DNA of 64,000 nucleotides from Bacillus canaveralius (GCF_002860125.1 NZ_PGVA01000043.1:1-64000); one strand, 5' to 3'; positions 17,845 to 28,578 are shown, numbered from the stretch's first letter. The notes: generated by a model from the letters alone, not told the origin. Numbers and translations are program-made.

Positions 17845-19086
17845 TCACTGTTCTTTATCAGGCTTTATTTCCTTGAAAGCGATTAGAGCTGCAACAAAAC
17901 TAACCCCACCCAGTAGGTAAAAGATCCAATTATGTGCATGTTCCATCAATATCGCCATGACAGGCGGACCGGCAGCCACCCCGATAAAACGCATCGAGCT
18001 ATAAATGGAAGTAATTGTGCCCCGTTCTTCTTTTTCGATTCCTTCGGTGATCAGAGCGTCCATACAGGGAAGGGCGACTCCTATTCCAATGCCACTTAGG
18101 GAAAACATTCCGATCAAAAATACAAGCTGCTTTGAAAAACTCAACATGCCAATTGATACGGAAAGCAAAAGGATTCCCCCAAATGTAATCCATTTCATCA
18201 ACACCTTGTTTTCTTTAATTCTTTTCCCGGTCAGATAAGATGACAGACAAAGCGTACCTAATGGCGCTGCCAGAAGCAGGCCTTTTTTTAAATTTGTAAT
18301 CCCGTATTTTTTTTCGAGAATATCGGAAAGGAAAAACAGTACCGCGAAGAGGACAAACATTAAGATCATTCCAATTGCAAAGATAGCGTAAAGCCATCTT
18401 CCATTATCCGTGAATATTTTTTTTACGTTAAAGAAAAATTGTTTAACTGGAACTCCCTTTTCATTTTTGTTCGGCGTTTTAACAAGCAAAAACATTAAGA
18501 TAATTGATATTGTACAAAAGACCGGGATTGCAAAGAATGGTGCGAACCAAAAAAATCCGGCAAGAAATGCTCCCAAAATCGGGCTTAACACCTTGCCGAG
18601 CGTATTGGAAGTTTCGATGACGCCAAGAGTACTGCTGACTTCGTCATCTGTTTTAAACATGTCACCCACGAGAGGGAGGACAATTGGTGCAGCTCCGGCA
18701 GCCCCTACTCCTTGCAGCGATCTGCCAATTAATATCAGCCAATAGCCGTCATTCATCTTCCAGGCAGCCCAGCCGGAAATTAGCCCGCCAATTGCTGCAA
18801 TAATCAGGCTCGGTATAATCACTTTTTTTCTGCCAATATGGTCGGAAAGGTAACCTGCGAGCGGAATAAGAAAAATGGCAACAACTGAATAGACCGTTAT
18901 AATCATGCTTTATTGAAAAGGGGAAATATTCATTATTTTTTCCATTTCGGGCAATACGGGAATCAGCATTGAGTTGCCGAGAGTCATCACCAATGGGATC
19001 GAAGAAATGGATAATATCGCCCATCTTTGTTTATGTAAATCGATGCTTTGCAGTGGGGATGAAAGCTGGTTACGAGATTTTTTCAT
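17845..19086 (-). pseudogene. MFS multidrug/solute exporter interrupted by an in-frame TAA
   Basis: The full reading frame of 414 codons starts at ATG 19086 with AAGGCGG seven bases upstream and continues in the same frame to 17845, but codon TAA at 18912-18910 interrupts it after ISPFQ. The part after the stop (353 aa from ATG 18906) has the MFS loop GYLSDHIGRKKVI and about eleven helices; the first 58 residues hold the first helix (MTLGNSMLIPVLPEM). A single change such as TCA to TAA explains it. Reinitiation at 18906 would give a protein lacking helix 1. Read-through or sequencing error are alternatives. Confidence 0.8.
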
Positions 19087-19388
19087 GATATTCCGCCTTT
19101 ATATTTGAATAAATTTCAAAAGCATTTCTTTAGTTGAAAAACGAACAATTATTTAAAATTAATACAGTATTATTCGCTTGATACTAAATTCTTCTCGTTT
19201 ATTTAGACAATTAAATTCGTTTTTCGGTGTAGCTTAATACATTGAGAAATTTACTCATTTACATAAGTTTACTATTTGCATTTTTGTAATAAAAAATTTG
19301 TGGAACAGGTGCGATTATAAATAAGCCCAATGAAAAAAAGAAGGAAAAACCGGCTTAAGCGGCGAAAAAGAACATGGGGGTGATAAAG
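19087..19388. other. AT-rich intergenic region between divergent genes
   Basis: About 300 bases containing the promoters of the MFS gene (leftward) and the MOSC gene (rightward). I see no clear promoter pair, repeat, RNA structure or coding region. Confidence 0.35.
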
Positions 19389-20042
19389 ATGCATAACGCT
19401 GCACCAATCATATCGCTGTCAGTCGGAGAACCAAAAGACTTCCGATGGCAGGGACGAGAGGAAAAATCGGCAATCTGCAAGAAACCGATTCAAGAGGTGC
19501 TGTTAACGAAAGAAGGGTTTATTGGCGATGGAGTCGCGAATCATGAGTTCCACGGCGGCCCCGAGCGCGCAGTTTGTCTTTATCCTTTCGAACATTATTC
19601 TCTATGGGAAAAAGAGTTCAAGATCCCGCTCCAGCTGCCTGCGTTTGGGGAGAATATCACGATTGCGGGAATGACAGAAGCGGATGTATACATAGGAAAT
19701 ATTTACAAACTGGGAACTGCAGTTGTCCAAATTTCTCAGGGGCGGGTTCCATGTTCAACAATTTCGAAGCATAATGCCATCGACGAGTTGTTAAAAAGAA
19801 TAGTTGACACAGGATATACAGGATATTTTTTCCGGGTCCTGGAAGAAGGAATGGTTTTTGAGAATTCACATATGCAATTGGTAGAAGAAAACGAAAAAAA
19901 GGTATCGATTTTATTTGCCAATCAGACTCTTTTTCATGACAGGAAAAACAAAGAGGCGATTGAAAAAATCCTTGAGGTTGAAGAGCTGGCATCTGTTTGG
20001 CATGAAAAGCTTAAAAGAGAACTGCAAAAGGAGCAGTTGTAA
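19389..20042 (+). CDS. MOSC domain protein (YiiM-like)
   Basis: 217 aa. MOSC core with DGVANHEFHGGPERAVCLYPFEHY (shown in parts: HGGPERAV ~54-61) and the conserved cysteine segment GRVPCSTI (~119-126), which in MOSC proteins binds molybdenum cofactor or carries sulfur. The C-terminal ~70 residues are the helical extension of the YiiM type, linked in E. coli to reduction of N-hydroxylated compounds. The open frame includes ATG 19374, but GGGGGTGA at 19376-19383 points to ATG 19389. Confidence 0.85.
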   Translation: MHNAAPIISLSVGEPKDFRWQGREEKSAICKKPIQEVLLTKEGFIGDGVANHEFHGGPERAVCLYPFEHYSLWEKEFKIPLQLPAFGENITIAGMTEADVYIGNIYKLGTAVVQISQGRVPCSTISKHNAIDELLKRIVDTGYTGYFFRVLEEGMVFENSHMQLVEENEKKVSILFANQTLFHDRKNKEAIEKILEVEELASVWHEKLKRELQKEQL

Positions 20043-20090
20043 GTTGTGTTTTAAGAAGCGTAAATATTTTTAAAAAATAGAATTTGCTTC

Positions 20091-20119
20091 TTGACATTTT
20101 TTATGATTGTAATTATTAT
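20091..20119 (+). promoter_or_regulatory. SigA promoter of the trp operon
   Basis: TTGACA (20091-20096), 17-base spacer, TATTAT (20114-20119), upstream of the first T-box; start expected near 20126. Confidence 0.85.
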
Positions 20120-20125
20120 TGAAAA

Positions 20126-20406
20126 CAACAAATCAAACGTACGGCGATGACGAAGATTAGTAACTTTTACGGAAACTGCAGAGAGCTGATGGTTGGTGCA
20201 AATCAGTGTCGATGTAAGAGTGAATGGACTTCAGAGCCTCCGAACCGAACTTCTTTACGAAAAGTAGGCTTTGGCGAACAGTCTCATCGTTACAAGAGAC
20301 AGATATTAAAGCAAATGCTTTGATGTCGCAAAGTGAGCTGAATTTTAGCTAATCAAGGTGGCACCACGGGTCTCTCGTCCTTTTGTTGACGGGAGGCCCT
20401 TTTTGT
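20126..20406 (+). promoter_or_regulatory. Trp-specific T-box riboswitch 1
   Basis: Leader with a Stem I region beginning near 20142 (GATGACGAAGATTAGTA), specifier codon TGG at 20225-20227 in GTGAATGGAC, and the T-box core AAGGTGGCACCACG at 20355-20368. It ends in a terminator (20367-20405: GGGTCTCTCGTC pairing with GACGGGAGGCCC, then TTTTT). Uncharged tRNA-Trp should favour the antiterminator and let transcription pass. Confidence 0.88.
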
Positions 20407-20424
20407 GTTGAAAATTTGATAATA

Positions 20425-20755
20425 AATCGCTGAGTAAGAAGAGTAAGCTGATCGATCTTCGTTCCAGAGAGCCGGGATTGGTGGAACCCGGTACAAGAAG
20501 TCAGCTGAATGGCCTTACGAGAGGTGCCTTGAACGCCAAGTAGGGGTACACGGACTTCCACCGTTAAAAGGATAGGATATCGGCTGAGCTGGAGTATTCC
20601 TCTTTAGAAGCGTATTCGTTTCTAAAGTTGTTTCCGAGTTTAGCTTGTATCTGAACGAGGGAGCCATTACGGCTCCGAACTTGAGGTGGCACCACGGTCC
20701 AGCATAATCGTCCTCTATATACACGTCCTTCGCGTGTGTATAGGGGACTTTTTTA
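20425..20755 (+). promoter_or_regulatory. Trp-specific T-box riboswitch 2 (tandem)
   Basis: A second complete T-box directly follows the first: GAGTAAGAAGAGTAA at its 5' end, specifier TGG at 20510-20512, core GAGGTGGCACCACGG at 20683-20697. The 16-bp terminator stem (20710-20725 with 20733-20748) is followed by seven T. Two T-boxes in series must both read through before trpE is transcribed, which sharpens the response. Confidence 0.88.
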
Positions 20756-20789
20756 TTTTCAGAAACAGCGTTGAAAGGAGCTTGGGTGG

Positions 20790-22190
20790 ATGAAAAGTTT
20801 ATTGGAGAATAAGAATCTAATCGTTGAACAACTAGAGGGGGATACCTTCACACCGATTTTAATTTTTCAACGGTTATCAGGACGAAAAAAATTTTTATTG
20901 GAGAGTTCGCTTAAATATGAGGCTTCAGGAAGATATTCTTTCATCGGAACAGATCCGGTCTTCGAACTTACCGGCAATGGAGATAGAACAACCATTAAGA
21001 CTGAGACCGGGCAGGAGCTAAGACATGAAAAGCCGCTTGAAGTATTAAAATCACTGTTGCCGGAAAATGGAGCAGCCGATTTCCCACTGGCGGGCGGGGC
21101 TGTTGGTTATGCCGGCTATGATGTCATTCGACAATACGAGAACATCGGCGAAAACTTGCCTGATGAGCTGAGTATTCCCGAGGTTCATTTTATGTTTTAT
21201 GAAGATGTGATCGTCTTTGACCACCTTGAACAAAAAATCTCAATTGTCGCATCCCCGCTACGAAAAGAAACGACCATTGACGAGTTAAAGGATCGGATAG
21301 CGAAAAGGAAAACCGAGTTATTGGCGGGTGGGGAAACAAAGCTTACAAACGACGCAAACCTTTCAGCATTCAAAGCCTCGATCAGCAAAAACGATTTTAT
21401 CGAAAAGGTTGCAAAAGCAAAAAAGTACATTTCAGAAGGCGATATTTTTCAAGTCGTTCTTTCACAGCGGCTGCAGGCAACATTCACGGGAGATCCTTTC
21501 TCATTCTATCGAAAGCTCAGAGTCGGCAATCCTTCCCCCTATATGTACTATCTTGATTTTGGAGATTATGTAGTGGCGGGATCTTCGCCTGAAAGCTTGA
21601 TTAAAGCTAACGGCAAAAAAGTAACTACAAACCCTATCGCCGGTACAAGGCCGCGTGGTAAAACGGAGCAGGAGGACAGGATGCACGAAAATAGTTTACT
21701 TGTGGATGAGAAAGAACTGGCGGAGCATCGCATGCTTGTCGATCTGGGCCGAAACGACTTGGGCAGGATCTGCGAATTTGGCACGGTCCATGTTGATAAA
21801 TATATGGCGCTTGAAAAATTCAAGCATGTGATGCACTTAGTTTCCGAGGTGACAGGAACGCTTAACGAAAATTATAAACCGATCGACGCATTAATATCAT
21901 GCCTGCCAGCCGGCACTGTCTCGGGAGCTCCGAAAATCAGGGCGATGGAAATCATTAATGAGCTTGAAGAAGTGAAGAGAGGCGTCTACTCAGGGGCGGT
22001 CGGCTATGTCTCCGCCAGCGGCAACCTCGACTTTGCGCTTGCGATCCGGACGATGCTTATTAAAAACGACAAAGCATATATCCAGGCAGGAGCGGGAATT
22101 GTATATGATTCTTCCCCGGAAAAAGAGTACGAAGAAACGCTTCACAAACTAAAGGCCTTTTTGGAGGATCAAGATGATATTGCTAATTGA
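20790..22190 (+). CDS. trpE: Anthranilate synthase component I
   Basis: 466 aa. Makes anthranilate from chorismate using ammonia delivered by TrpG. The chorismate-binding C-terminal half shows DIFQVVLSQRL (~218-228), SPSPYMYYLDFG-type motif and PIAGTRPRGKT (~283-293). The LLESS segment near residue 35 is part of the tryptophan feedback site. AAAGGAG is nine bases before the ATG. It is the first gene of trpEGDCFBA, about 35 bases after the T-box 2 terminator, and overlaps trpG by 17 bases. Confidence 0.96.
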   Translation: MKSLLENKNLIVEQLEGDTFTPILIFQRLSGRKKFLLESSLKYEASGRYSFIGTDPVFELTGNGDRTTIKTETGQELRHEKPLEVLKSLLPENGAADFPLAGGAVGYAGYDVIRQYENIGENLPDELSIPEVHFMFYEDVIVFDHLEQKISIVASPLRKETTIDELKDRIAKRKTELLAGGETKLTNDANLSAFKASISKNDFIEKVAKAKKYISEGDIFQVVLSQRLQATFTGDPFSFYRKLRVGNPSPYMYYLDFGDYVVAGSSPESLIKANGKKVTTNPIAGTRPRGKTEQEDRMHENSLLVDEKELAEHRMLVDLGRNDLGRICEFGTVHVDKYMALEKFKHVMHLVSEVTGTLNENYKPIDALISCLPAGTVSGAPKIRAMEIINELEEVKRGVYSGAVGYVSASGNLDFALAIRTMLIKNDKAYIQAGAGIVYDSSPEKEYEETLHKLKAFLEDQDDIAN

Positions 22191-22785
22191 TAATTACGAT
22201 TCATTTACTTATAACCTTTATCAGTATTTCGGTGAACTCGGTGAAACGGTTACGGTTGTCCGCAATGATGAAATCAGCATTGAGCAAATTCAACAACTAA
22301 AGCCGGAAGCGATCGTCCTGTCACCAGGTCCGGGCCGTCCCGAGGCAGCCGGCATTTGCATCGAAACGATCACAACTTTTTATAAACAGATTCCGATTCT
22401 CGGCATTTGTTTAGGGCATCAAGCGATCGGTTATGCATTCGGGGCAAAAATTGACGTCGCTAAAAAGATTATGCATGGAAAGATTTCACAGTTGACCCAT
22501 TCGGGTACTTATATATTTCAATATTTGTCACAGCCGATCGAAGCGATGAGATATCATTCACTCGTAATCAGCCGCGGCACCTTGCCAGAAGAATTTCAAA
22601 TCCTGGCCCGCTCCATGGATGATCAGGAAATCATGGCGGTCAAACACGAAGGGTACCCGTTATTTGGGATGCAATTCCATCCTGAGTCAATTGGCACAGG
22701 ACTTGGAAAGCAGATACTAAAAAATTTTTTGAGCGAAATAGGGAGGGAGTTTGAAGATGAGAACGTATCTTCAAAGGCTATCTGA
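22174..22785 (+). CDS. trpG: Anthranilate synthase glutamine amidotransferase subunit
   Basis: 203 aa class I glutamine amidotransferase. Cys79 in [14 protein letters not shown] is the nucleophile, with FHPES (~168-172) completing the triad. It supplies ammonia to TrpE. Because it sits inside the trp operon it is probably dedicated to tryptophan, whereas B. subtilis shares a PabA-type subunit encoded in the folate operon; dual use cannot be excluded. It overlaps both neighbours, so translation is coupled. Confidence 0.93.
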   Translation: MILLIDNYDSFTYNLYQYFGELGETVTVVRNDEISIEQIQQLKPEAIVLSPGPGRPEAAGICIETITTFYKQIPILGICLGHQAIGYAFGAKIDVAKKIMHGKISQLTHSGTYIFQYLSQPIEAMRYHSLVISRGTLPEEFQILARSMDDQEIMAVKHEGYPLFGMQFHPESIGTGLGKQILKNFLSEIGREFEDENVSSKAI

Positions 22786-23782
22786 ACGGGATTCATTAAC
22801 TGAAGCAGAAATGAAGGAAGCAGCTCTCCAGCTGCTTTCGGATGATATTACAGACAGCGAGATTGCGGCATTTTTAATCAGCTTAAAGACGAAGGGCGAA
22901 ACCGTCGATGAGATCGTGGGACTCGTCCAGGCACTGAGGGACGCTTCCTTGCCCTTTCAAAAGAAGTTTAACGATGTCCTGGATAACTGCGGTACAGGTG
23001 GCGATGGCTCGAAAAGCTTCAACATCAGCACAACTTCAGCATTTGTGATTGCTGGTGCCGGAATTACGGTTGCCAAGCACGGCAACCGGAGTGTCTCCAG
23101 TAAAACGGGAAGTGCCGATGTCCTTGAACAGCTTGGTGTAAATCTTGCTTCGTCGGTAGAAGCAACCGAAGAGATGCTTGAAAAAATCGGGATTGCCTTT
23201 TTGTTCGCGCCTAATGTCCACCCGAGAATCAAGCAAATTATGAAAGTCCGTAAAGACCTGCGGATCCCGACCGTTTTCAATTTAATCGGTCCGCTCACTA
23301 ACCCGGTTAATTTGGATTATCAATTGCTTGGAACATACCGCCGTGATTTTTCGGAAATGTTTGCAAATGTGTTAAAAAAATTAGGCAGAAAGCGCGCCGT
23401 TGTCGTGAGCGGGGCCGGCCATATGGATGAAGCATCGCTGCAAGGAGAGAACCATTTAGTTATTCTTGATGCCGGTGAAATAAAAAAGCAGGTTCTTCTT
23501 CCTGAAGAAGCAGGGCTGTCGCAATATGATAATCAGGAAATCAAGGGCGGGGACTCCAGGGAAAATGCTGAAATTTTACAAGCTGTTCTCAAAGGGAAAA
23601 CAGGAGCTTACCGCGATACGGTTCTTTTAAATGCCGGGATTGGCATCTATGCCGGCGGAAAAGCAGCATCAATCAAAAAAGGGATTGAGCTTGCTACAGA
23701 GAGTATCGACTCTGGCGCTGCCCTTGATAAGCTTGAACAATTAATTGAAAAAACACGTTTTTATCAACAAGAGGTGATTTAA
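22757..23782 (+). CDS. trpD: Anthranilate phosphoribosyltransferase
   Basis: 341 aa. Transfers phosphoribosyl from PRPP to anthranilate. The PRPP-binding glycine-rich motif CGTGGDG lies near residues 79-85, followed by [21 protein letters not shown] 22751 is possible, but GGGAGGGAG at 22741-22749 best serves ATG 22757. It overlaps the end of trpG by 29 bases. Confidence 0.96.
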   Translation: MRTYLQRLSERDSLTEAEMKEAALQLLSDDITDSEIAAFLISLKTKGETVDEIVGLVQALRDASLPFQKKFNDVLDNCGTGGDGSKSFNISTTSAFVIAGAGITVAKHGNRSVSSKTGSADVLEQLGVNLASSVEATEEMLEKIGIAFLFAPNVHPRIKQIMKVRKDLRIPTVFNLIGPLTNPVNLDYQLLGTYRRDFSEMFANVLKKLGRKRAVVVSGAGHMDEASLQGENHLVILDAGEIKKQVLLPEEAGLSQYDNQEIKGGDSRENAEILQAVLKGKTGAYRDTVLLNAGIGIYAGGKAASIKKGIELATESIDSGAALDKLEQLIEKTRFYQQEVI

Positions 23783-23783
23783 G

Positions 23784-24578
23784 ATGGCGACGATTTTAGA
23801 CGAAATAATCGCACAAAAACATCGGGAACTCGGCGAAATCAAGCATGCCCTTGAGGAAAAACGCGGACAAGACACCTATCATAAAAGATCGTTCCTCGAA
23901 AAGCTGAAGCTGGCAGATGAACTAAGGATCATTGCCGAATTTAAACGCGCTTCACCGTCGAAAGGCGATATTAATATCAAGGCGGACCCGCAGGCACAAG
24001 CCCGCGCGTATGTAGAATTCGGGGCAGACGCAATTTCTGTTTTAACGGATAAGAGCTTTTTTAAAGGCTCATTTGCTGACCTTGAGGCGGTGAGGGCAGC
24101 GGTGGATAGCCCAATTTTGTGCAAGGATTTTATGATCGACAGCTCACAGATAGAGCTCGCAAAACGGTCCGGGGCCAACATCATTTTGTTAATCGCGGCT
24201 GCCCTGGAAAAAGACCAGTTAAAAGAATTATATAATTATAGTATTGCAAACGGCCTTGAAGTGTTAATAGAAGTGCATAATGACAAAGAACTCGATACTG
24301 CGTTGGAAACCGGAACAAAGCTGATTGGCGTAAACAACCGGGACTTAAAGACGTTCAAGGTTGATCTCGGAGTAACCGAAACGCTCGCTCCACAAATTTT
24401 AAACGCTGGTGCCTTTTTAGTCAGCGAGAGCGGATTGAAAACAAAGGCTGATGCGGAAAGAGCAGTCCGGGCTGGTGCAAATGCAATATTAGTTGGAGAA
24501 GCGCTGATGGCTGCCGGTGGGCTGGAAGCACAATTAAAAGGCATGAAAGTACCGATGATCAAGGCGGAGCAGCGATGA
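23784..24578 (+). CDS. trpC: Indole-3-glycerol phosphate synthase
   Basis: 264 aa TIM-barrel enzyme closing CdRP to indole-3-glycerol phosphate. Typical motifs are IAEFKRASPSKGDI (~49-62, catalytic Lys), VLTDKSFFKGS, CKDFMID (~112-118) and GVNNRDLKTF. It starts one base after trpD with AGAGGTGAT upstream and overlaps trpF by four bases. Confidence 0.96.
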   Translation: MATILDEIIAQKHRELGEIKHALEEKRGQDTYHKRSFLEKLKLADELRIIAEFKRASPSKGDINIKADPQAQARAYVEFGADAISVLTDKSFFKGSFADLEAVRAAVDSPILCKDFMIDSSQIELAKRSGANIILLIAAALEKDQLKELYNYSIANGLEVLIEVHNDKELDTALETGTKLIGVNNRDLKTFKVDLGVTETLAPQILNAGAFLVSESGLKTKADAERAVRAGANAILVGEALMAAGGLEAQLKGMKVPMIKAEQR

Positions 24579-25189
24579 AGGTAAAAATATGCGGAATAAC
24601 GGATAGTATAACGGCTCAAGCCGCAGTAAAGGCTGGTGCCGATGCGATCGGATTTGTTTTTGCTGAAAGCAGCAGAAGGGTGACGCCCGAGCAAGCAGGC
24701 GCCATCGCCGCAATCCTGCCTGGTCATGTCCAGAAGGTTGGCGTGTTCGTTAATGAAACGATTGAACAGATTGAAAGAATTGCGAATACGGCCAAGCTCG
24801 ACCTGATTCAGCTTCACGGAGACGAATCACCGGAATTCTGCAAGGCGATCAGCCTTCCGGTGGTAAAAGCGATAAGTATCAGCACCTCTGAAGATATGAA
24901 AGAACTGGTGAGGTATGAAACTGAATACGTGCTTCTTGATAGTCCGAAAGGGAAGTACCGTGGCGGAAACGGCACGAAATTTAATTGGGAGCTTGCCGCC
25001 GAGGCGTCAAAAAGTGAAACAAAGGTTATACTTGCCGGGGGACTGAATGCAAACAATGTTGCCGAGGCAATTGGAAAAGTTGATCCCTATATGGTTGATG
25101 TCAGCAGTGGCGTTGAAACAGACGGAAAGAAAGATATAAGTAAAATCAACAGATTTATTGCGATTGCAAAACAAGCAGGAGAGGAATGA
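24575..25189 (+). CDS. trpF: Phosphoribosylanthranilate isomerase
   Basis: 204 aa TIM barrel that isomerises phosphoribosylanthranilate to CdRP, the substrate of TrpC. KVKICGIT (~2-9, catalytic Cys), [23 protein letters not shown] (~81-88) and [10 protein letters not shown] (~150-159) are present. It overlaps trpC and trpB by four bases on each side. Confidence 0.95.
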   Translation: MKVKICGITDSITAQAAVKAGADAIGFVFAESSRRVTPEQAGAIAAILPGHVQKVGVFVNETIEQIERIANTAKLDLIQLHGDESPEFCKAISLPVVKAISISTSEDMKELVRYETEYVLLDSPKGKYRGGNGTKFNWELAAEASKSETKVILAGGLNANNVAEAIGKVDPYMVDVSSGVETDGKKDISKINRFIAIAKQAGEE

Positions 25190-26394
25190 TCATAGTGACA
25201 TACACATTACCGGATGAGAAGGGTCATTTTGGAAAATACGGCGGAAGATTTGTTCCAGAAACGCTAATGCAAGCTGTCTTGGAGCTTGAACAAGCATATC
25301 ACAAAGCGATTGCCGATGAATTTTTTCAGAACGAGCTTCGTGATTTGCTTACGGATTATGTCGGACGGGAAACGCCTTTATATTTAGCGAAAAATTTAAC
25401 GAAACACGCAAACGGTGCAAAAATTTATTTGAAACGTGAAGATTTGAACCATACTGGGGCCCATAAGATCAACAATACAATCGGCCAGGCGCTGCTCGCT
25501 GTCCGAATGGGCAAAAAGAAAATTGTTGCAGAAACGGGGGCTGGCCAGCATGGGGTTGCAACGGCAACGGTCTGTGCACTCCTAAATCTTGAGTGCGTCA
25601 TTTTCATGGGCGAAGAAGATATTCGCCGCCAGGAGCTTAACGTTTTCCGGATGGAACTGCTTGGGGCAAAGGTTATCAGCGTCGCATCGGGGAGCGGAAC
25701 ATTGAAGGACGCTGTAAATGAAGCCCTCCGGTACTGGGTAGCCAATGTAAATGACACGCATTATATTTTAGGCTCTGTGATGGGTCCGCATCCATTTCCG
25801 ATGATCGTTCGTGATTTTCAAAGCGTGATCGGGAATGAGACAAAAGCCCAATATGTTGAAAAAGAAGGCAAACTGCCAGAAGCCGTTGTCGCCTGTATTG
25901 GCGGCGGCAGCAATTCAATGGGGATGTTTTATCCGTTTATAAAGGACGAAAATGTCCGTCTTTACGGCATCGAAGCTGCAGGTGCCGGGCTCGATTCCGG
26001 ACGCCATGCAGCCTCACTCACAAAGGGAAAGCCGGGTGTTTTGCACGGGGCGATGATGTATCTGCTCCAGGATGATGCCGGGCAAATTCAGGAAGCTCAT
26101 TCGATTTCGGCGGGATTGGATTATCCGGGAGTAGGCCCTGAGCATAGCTTTTTGCGTGATTCAGGAAGGGTCACATATGAATCAATTACCGACGACGAGG
26201 CACTTGATGCGCTGCAGCTGTTGTCGCAGTTGGAAGGTATTATTCCGGCACTCGAAAGCGCTCATGCTGTAGCATACGCTTTAAAGCTCGCGCCAACGAT
26301 GGCCGCTGACGAAGCGATCGTCATTTGTTTATCAGGCCGGGGAGACAAAGATGTACAAACAGTAAGAGCTGTGCTGGGAGGGAAACAATCATGA
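25186..26394 (+). CDS. trpB: Tryptophan synthase beta chain
   Basis: 402 aa PLP enzyme joining indole and serine. [15 protein letters not shown] (~81-95) contains the PLP lysine; ETGAGQHG and [10 protein letters not shown] (~230-239, phosphate loop) are intact. The ATG at 25186 overlaps the trpF stop but is only about three bases from AGGAGAGG. A GTG at 25195 is 12 bases from it, so either could be the true start, the second giving (M)TYTLPDEKG. Confidence 0.96.
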   Translation: MIIVTYTLPDEKGHFGKYGGRFVPETLMQAVLELEQAYHKAIADEFFQNELRDLLTDYVGRETPLYLAKNLTKHANGAKIYLKREDLNHTGAHKINNTIGQALLAVRMGKKKIVAETGAGQHGVATATVCALLNLECVIFMGEEDIRRQELNVFRMELLGAKVISVASGSGTLKDAVNEALRYWVANVNDTHYILGSVMGPHPFPMIVRDFQSVIGNETKAQYVEKEGKLPEAVVACIGGGSNSMGMFYPFIKDENVRLYGIEAAGAGLDSGRHAASLTKGKPGVLHGAMMYLLQDDAGQIQEAHSISAGLDYPGVGPEHSFLRDSGRVTYESITDDEALDALQLLSQLEGIIPALESAHAVAYALKLAPTMAADEAIVICLSGRGDKDVQTVRAVLGGKQS

Positions 26395-27176
26395 GCAACA
26401 GATTGGAAAAAGCATTTGCAGCAGTAAACGACCGAAATGAGAAAGCTTTTGTCCCGTATATCATGGCTGGTGACGGGGGACTCGAATCGTTAAAGGAAAA
26501 ACTGCTATTTCTTGAAAAATGCGGCGCAACCGCCGTCGAACTTGGCATCCCATTCTCCGATCCTGTCGCAGACGGTCCGACGATTCAGCGGGCGGGACTG
26601 CGCGCTTTGAAAAAGGGTACAACGCTGCAAGGTGTTTTAGAGGCTTTAGAAACAATTCGAGATGAGGTCTCAATCCCGTATTTAATTATGACCTATATGA
26701 ACCCAATTCTCGCTTATGGGCTGGATTCATTTATTGAATCAGCAACCAGGGCAGGTATTGATGGCTGTATTATCCCCGATTTGCCTGTTGAAGAGGAAGA
26801 TTTGATTGCACCAAAATTAGAGGAAGCGGGAATCGAACTGATCCGCCTTGTCACTTTGACAAGTCCGCCTGAACGGATAAAAGAGATTTCCGAGAAAGGA
26901 AATGGATTTCTTTACGCCGTCACCGTAACAGGCATTACAGGAGCTCGAAGTGGATTCCAAACAGAAATCGGAGCCTATCTCCAGAAAGTAAAAGAAGCGA
27001 GCAACAAGCCTGTGCTGGCGGGATTTGGAATCTCAACGCCTGACCATGTCAGAGAGTTCTCTCAATATTGCGATGGTGTCATTGTCGGCAGCCGAATCAT
27101 TGATTTGTTTGAGGCTGATGATTTAAAGAGCATTGAACAGTTAATACAAGCAGCGAGAACGGTCGGCACTGCATAA
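26391..27176 (+). CDS. trpA: Tryptophan synthase alpha chain
   Basis: 261 aa TIM barrel cleaving indole-3-glycerol phosphate to indole, which is tunnelled to Trp[11 protein letters not shown] (~20-29), catalytic Glu in [19 protein letters not shown] (~47-65), Asp in [11 protein letters not shown] and [10 protein letters not shown] (~210-219) are seen. The open frame begins at 26325 inside trpB, but AGGGAGG-type spacing and the four-base overlap place the start at ATG 26391. It ends the operon; the next gene is convergent with no bases between and no terminator is evident. Confidence 0.95.
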   Translation: MSNRLEKAFAAVNDRNEKAFVPYIMAGDGGLESLKEKLLFLEKCGATAVELGIPFSDPVADGPTIQRAGLRALKKGTTLQGVLEALETIRDEVSIPYLIMTYMNPILAYGLDSFIESATRAGIDGCIIPDLPVEEEDLIAPKLEEAGIELIRLVTLTSPPERIKEISEKGNGFLYAVTVTGITGARSGFQTEIGAYLQKVKEASNKPVLAGFGISTPDHVREFSQYCDGVIVGSRIIDLFEADDLKSIEQLIQAARTVGTA

Positions 27177-27779
27177 TTACGGTTTTTTCAATGCTGTCAC
27201 ACAGACAGTTCGGACCGGGCGAAATTGTTTATAAAAGGCAGTGATTTGTTGAAAGCCGGCTTTTTCAAGGTCGGCTTTAATTTTTTTACCTAATTTGGCT
27301 GCTGTCCCGTTGTTAGCGTCTTCTTCGCGGGGCTGGACGGTAAAAGCAATTTTTCCGCCGGGGGCAAGCATCGCGAGTACATTTTTAAGAGATTGGGACG
27401 GTTCTTCCCAGAGCGGATAGTTATTAACAGAAAAGATCTTATCATAATAATCTGCGGGCGCCTCGAATTCAGCAATATCGCCAGTGTAGAGCTGGACTTT
27501 GCCTGACTTTATCCCTTCTTCATTCACTTTCTCCGCTTCCGTTTTCATCTTGTTTGATACGTCGATTCCATCGATTTTGACCTGCTCATACTTTTCCATG
27601 ATATGTTTTATCGCATAGCCAGGACCATAGCCGATTTCGAGAATGCGATCGCCTCGCTTAATGTCCAAATGGTTGATTGTCCATTTGTTGATTTTTCGAT
27701 TTTCAAAAAACATGATTTTCCCGGCTATTTTTCCTAATAACCCTTTTGGCTTTTCAAATTGATTAACAAACCCCGACAT
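27177..27779 (-). CDS. Class I SAM-dependent methyltransferase
   Basis: 200 aa. SAM-binding motif I ILEIGYGPGYAIKHI (~45-59) followed by the acidic KIDGIDVSNKM and IFSVNNYPLWEEP (~114-126). The substrate is unknown; the overall pattern resembles small-molecule methyltransferases of the methyltransferase-11 type. AGGTGG lies five bases before the ATG. It is convergent with trpA, their stop codons directly adjacent, so read-through from trpA would make antisense RNA to it. Confidence 0.8.
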   Translation of the reverse strand: MSGFVNQFEKPKGLLGKIAGKIMFFENRKINKWTINHLDIKRGDRILEIGYGPGYAIKHIMEKYEQVKIDGIDVSNKMKTEAEKVNEEGIKSGKVQLYTGDIAEFEAPADYYDKIFSVNNYPLWEEPSQSLKNVLAMLAPGGKIAFTVQPREEDANNGTAAKLGKKIKADLEKAGFQQITAFYKQFRPVRTVCVTALKKP

Positions 27780-27942
27780 TTTACCACCTCAATACGATAT
27801 TATTACTCCTTTTTTAGTTGATTTTAAACCTGTTTTTACAAAAAATGTTGAATGGATTATTTAAACTTTTTACGTAAATTTGTTGTACGAGCCTGTGCCT
27901 CCGAATAAAAATGAAAGACAAGAAAAAAAGGAGGATGGCTTG

Positions 27943-28545
27943 ATGACTGTTTTCTTCAGTTATATACTTTTAGGGCTATCGCTTGCGGCACCAATCGGAC
28001 CGGTCAACGCAGCCCAATTAGATAGAGGAATAAAAAGTGGATTTCTGCATGCATGGCTTGTCGGGGTCGGAGCGGTTGTTGCAGATGGAATATACATGCT
28101 TGCTGTCTATATCGGCGTAGTCCATTTCCTGGAGACACCTTTTATGAAAACGTTTCTCTGGCTGTTTGGCTGCTTCGTCCTCACATATACCGGTATCGAG
28201 AGCCTCATCAATTCTCGAAAACCAATCGCAAACCGGACAAGATTCAACGAATCGTACTCGAAATCGTTCCTATCCGGTTTTTTAATGTCGATCTCAAATC
28301 CATTGACGATTTTATTTTGGCTTGGCATTTACGGATCCGTACTCGCTAAAACCGCAGCCTCCTACGGCCACAGCCAGCTGATTATGTATAGTTCTGCGAT
28401 CTTCATCGGCCTGTTGATATGGGATGTAACGATGGCGGCCGTCGCAAGCAGCATGAAAAGATACCTGGATCACCGCATTCTAATGGCGATCTCGGTCTTA
28501 TCCGGCTTATCAATGATCGGCTTCGGGATTTATTTTGGCTGTTAG
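27943..28545 (+). CDS. LysE/RhtB-family amino-acid exporter
   Basis: 200 aa membrane protein with about six helices. The LysE signatures LSLAAPIGPVNAAQLDRGI (~12-30) and SNPLTILFWLGIYGSV (~114-129) are clear. It probably exports a basic or small neutral amino acid; the substrate cannot be read from the sequence. The open frame extends to 27880, but AAAGGAGG at 27927-27934, eight bases before ATG 27943, sets the start. Confidence 0.88.
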   Translation: MTVFFSYILLGLSLAAPIGPVNAAQLDRGIKSGFLHAWLVGVGAVVADGIYMLAVYIGVVHFLETPFMKTFLWLFGCFVLTYTGIESLINSRKPIANRTRFNESYSKSFLSGFLMSISNPLTILFWLGIYGSVLAKTAASYGHSQLIMYSSAIFIGLLIWDVTMAAVASSMKRYLDHRILMAISVLSGLSMIGFGIYFGC

Positions 28546-28578
28546 GCGTATAAGGTGCTGACAGGGTAGGGATTATTA

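Noticed and set aside
27160-27200. Terminator between trpA and the convergent methyltransferase gene
   Set aside because: The stop codons are adjacent and no stem with T-run was found in the flanking bases.
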